From Leptolyngbya sp. NIES-2104 (GTDB lineage Bacteria; Cyanobacteriota; Cyanobacteriia; Leptolyngbyales; Leptolyngbyaceae), in NCBI RefSeq assembly GCF_001485215.1, contig NZ_BBWW01000001.1, positions 2,852,001-2,916,000 of the forward strand: a DNA stretch of 64,000 nucleotides, given 5' to 3'. The notes beneath the pieces were generated by a model. That model made no database searches. It was not told where the DNA came from and saw only the letters and a list, made by a program, of their open reading frames with translations. This document shows, piece by piece, positions 62,973 to 64,000 of this stretch. The position numbers and the translations under genes were made by a program. The first letter of the stretch is position 1. Each line of letters opens with the position of its first letter.

Positions 62973-63668
62973 GTGGCATTCAAGACAGTTCTTGTAGCGG
63001 GGGCGAGTCGTGGAATCGGGCTTGCCGTAGCAGAACATTTAGCACTGCAGACTGAGCGATTGATTTCGGTATCGCGATCGACCTCTTCGATCGGAGAATG
63101 GATTCAAGCTGATTTATCGAATTTATCGGGTGTGGAAACAGTGGCGAAAGCGATCGGCAATGATCCGTTAGATGCACTACTTTACATGGGCGGAACTTGG
63201 GAAACTCACGCTTTTACCGATCAGTACAAATTTGAAGACTGCTCAGATGCCGATATTGCAACTGTGATTGCAGTGAATTTAATCGCGCCGATTCGATTGG
63301 TGAAAGCCTTGTTGCCTGCACTACGGAAATCTGAGAATCCGAAAATTGTGTTTATGGGTGCGCTTTCGGGTTGTGAGAATGTTCCGGGGCGCGAAGTAGC
63401 GAATAGTGCTTCTAAGTTTGGATTGCGTGGAGTCGTGCATTCTTTACGGGAAGAATTGCGATCGCAGCAAATCGGCGTAACCGTAATCAATCCCGGCAAT
63501 ATTGGAACATCCGAAGTTTTAGCAGATTTGGCATCAGAAAATTTGCTCGGTGGTGAAGCGATTCCGCTCACTGATCTGCTGAAAATTATCGATTGCATTC
63601 TCTCAGTGTCAAGAGCAACTTGCATTAAAGAAATTGATGTGCCTGCAATGTTGGGAACTTGGGCTTAA
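62973..63668 (+). CDS. SDR-family protein lacking the catalytic Tyr
   Basis: A 231-residue short-chain dehydrogenase/reductase fold. The cofactor motif is VLVAGASRGIGLAVAEHL and the structural NxxG/SxS elements are LLYMGGTWETH and FMGALSGC (Ser132). The usual catalytic YxxxK is here N144-S-A-S-K148, so Tyr is replaced by Asn (codon AAT at 63402-63404, one change from TAT). Many cyanobacterial SDRs are of unknown substrate; loss of Tyr would make this an unusual or non-canonical enzyme unless another Tyr serves. The GTG start has AGGAG 7 bases ahead. Confidence 0.8.
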   Translation: MAFKTVLVAGASRGIGLAVAEHLALQTERLISVSRSTSSIGEWIQADLSNLSGVETVAKAIGNDPLDALLYMGGTWETHAFTDQYKFEDCSDADIATVIAVNLIAPIRLVKALLPALRKSENPKIVFMGALSGCENVPGREVANSASKFGLRGVVHSLREELRSQQIGVTVINPGNIGTSEVLADLASENLLGGEAIPLTDLLKIIDCILSVSRATCIKEIDVPAMLGTWA

Positions 63669-64000
63669 GCGAGTTCCACGATTACAGGAGTATGATCGCT
63701 CGGTTGTTCGAGTTCACGAGGAGCACGATCGATCACACAACCAACCGCCCGATCGTATAAATCCGGTGTCAAATAGTGGTGATCAATCCGCCATCCCGCA
63801 TTCCGACGAAATCCAGCCGATCGATAATCCCACCAGCTATAGTGTCCGCCTTCGATCGTGAATTTCCGAAACGCATCAGACAATCCCAACTCTAAAACAT
63901 GACGCAACGCTTCACGCTCTACATCGGTTGCCATCACTTGTTTTTCACGTCCTTTTGAATTGTGAATATCGATATCTTCAAGTGCAATATTAAAATCACC
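63665..64000 (-). CDS. xth: Exodeoxyribonuclease III, C-terminal part (5' end beyond window)
   Basis: The minus-strand frame is open to the right edge of the window, so the N terminus lies outside. The visible C-terminal 111 residues start with GDFNIAL, the Asp/Asn metal site of ExoIII/AP endonucleases, followed by HYSWWDYRSAGFRRNAGWRID and the terminal SDHTPVIVEL (catalytic Asp/His). The enzyme repairs abasic sites and trims 3' ends. The ATG codons at 63937 and nearby are internal. The gene converges on the SDR gene (overlap of four bases). Confidence 0.9.
   Translation of the reverse strand, partial: GDFNIALEDIDIHNSKGREKQVMATDVEREALRHVLELGLSDAFRKFTIEGGHYSWWDYRSAGFRRNAGWRIDHHYLTPDLYDRAVGCVIDRAPRELEQPSDHTPVIVELA

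Overview
The window is chromosomal DNA from a filamentous cyanobacterium, most likely a Leptolyngbya-type organism. The evidence is psaC (photosystem I), hetR with an adjacent patX-like gene (a multicellularity/pattern regulator pair of filamentous cyanobacteria), a PedR-type light/redox regulator, Ycf35, a type IV pilus motor operon, many cyanobacteria-restricted DUF proteins, and very frequent HIP1-like GCGATCGC/CGATCG words. No rRNA, tRNA, CRISPR array, integrase or transposase was recognised. The genus is an inference from gene content and style.

Layout. 1-10.4 kb: a surface-polysaccharide cluster with a truncated glycosyltransferase at the left edge, four further glycosyltransferase genes (one a GT4-GT4 fusion), two SAM methyltransferases and a GDP-mannose 4,6-dehydratase. 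10.4-16.3 kb: a small SMR/EamA transporter, a TerB plus Mo-nitrogenase-C-terminal-domain protein, a zinc dehydrogenase, two Uma2 genes, an AT-rich membrane protein and an FAD oxidoreductase. 16.4-18.3 kb: patX-like gene, hetR and psaC. 18.3-27.2 kb: HAD hydrolase, DUF502, GT2, an HpsJ-like protein, a beta-propeller, a REC-GAF regulator, menG, DUF445, rsgA and tusA. 27.2-36.6 kb: dnaJ, dnaK and grpE, divergent from pilB-pilT-pilC. 36.6-43.5 kb: ferredoxin/Ycf35/DUF2997, a Ser/Thr kinase, DUF4335/DUF3038, phytol kinase and pedR with a coupled small gene. 43.6-50.1 kb: a run of mostly minus-strand genes with Uma2 duplicates, scpA, an unlisted 37-residue membrane microprotein, lapA, an AI-2E transporter, DUF3153 and a ferritin-like protein. 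50.3-54.1 kb: a nucleoside-type ABC transporter without its binding protein. 54.1-64 kb: TPR protein, DUF2252, comM, HIT, recR, a duplicated PEP-CTERM-like secreted pair, VOC, DUF92 (VTE6-like), Uma2, SDR and the C-terminal part of exonuclease III at the right edge.

Functional links. The polysaccharide genes, the HpsJ-like protein, the pilus motor genes and patX/hetR would all fit a motile filamentous (hormogonium-like) lifestyle; this is inference from proximity. Phytol kinase, the VTE6-like DUF92 protein and MenG together cover phytol salvage and the last step of phylloquinone synthesis. The observations most worth checking are the patX-hetR pair (with Ala at HetR position 152), recR with an apparent ACG start, the 37-residue microprotein between lapA and scpA, the tandem Uma2 duplication that carried along the scpA 3' end, the duplicated secreted pair with a hairpin in only one leader, and the long inverted repeat just ahead of menG.
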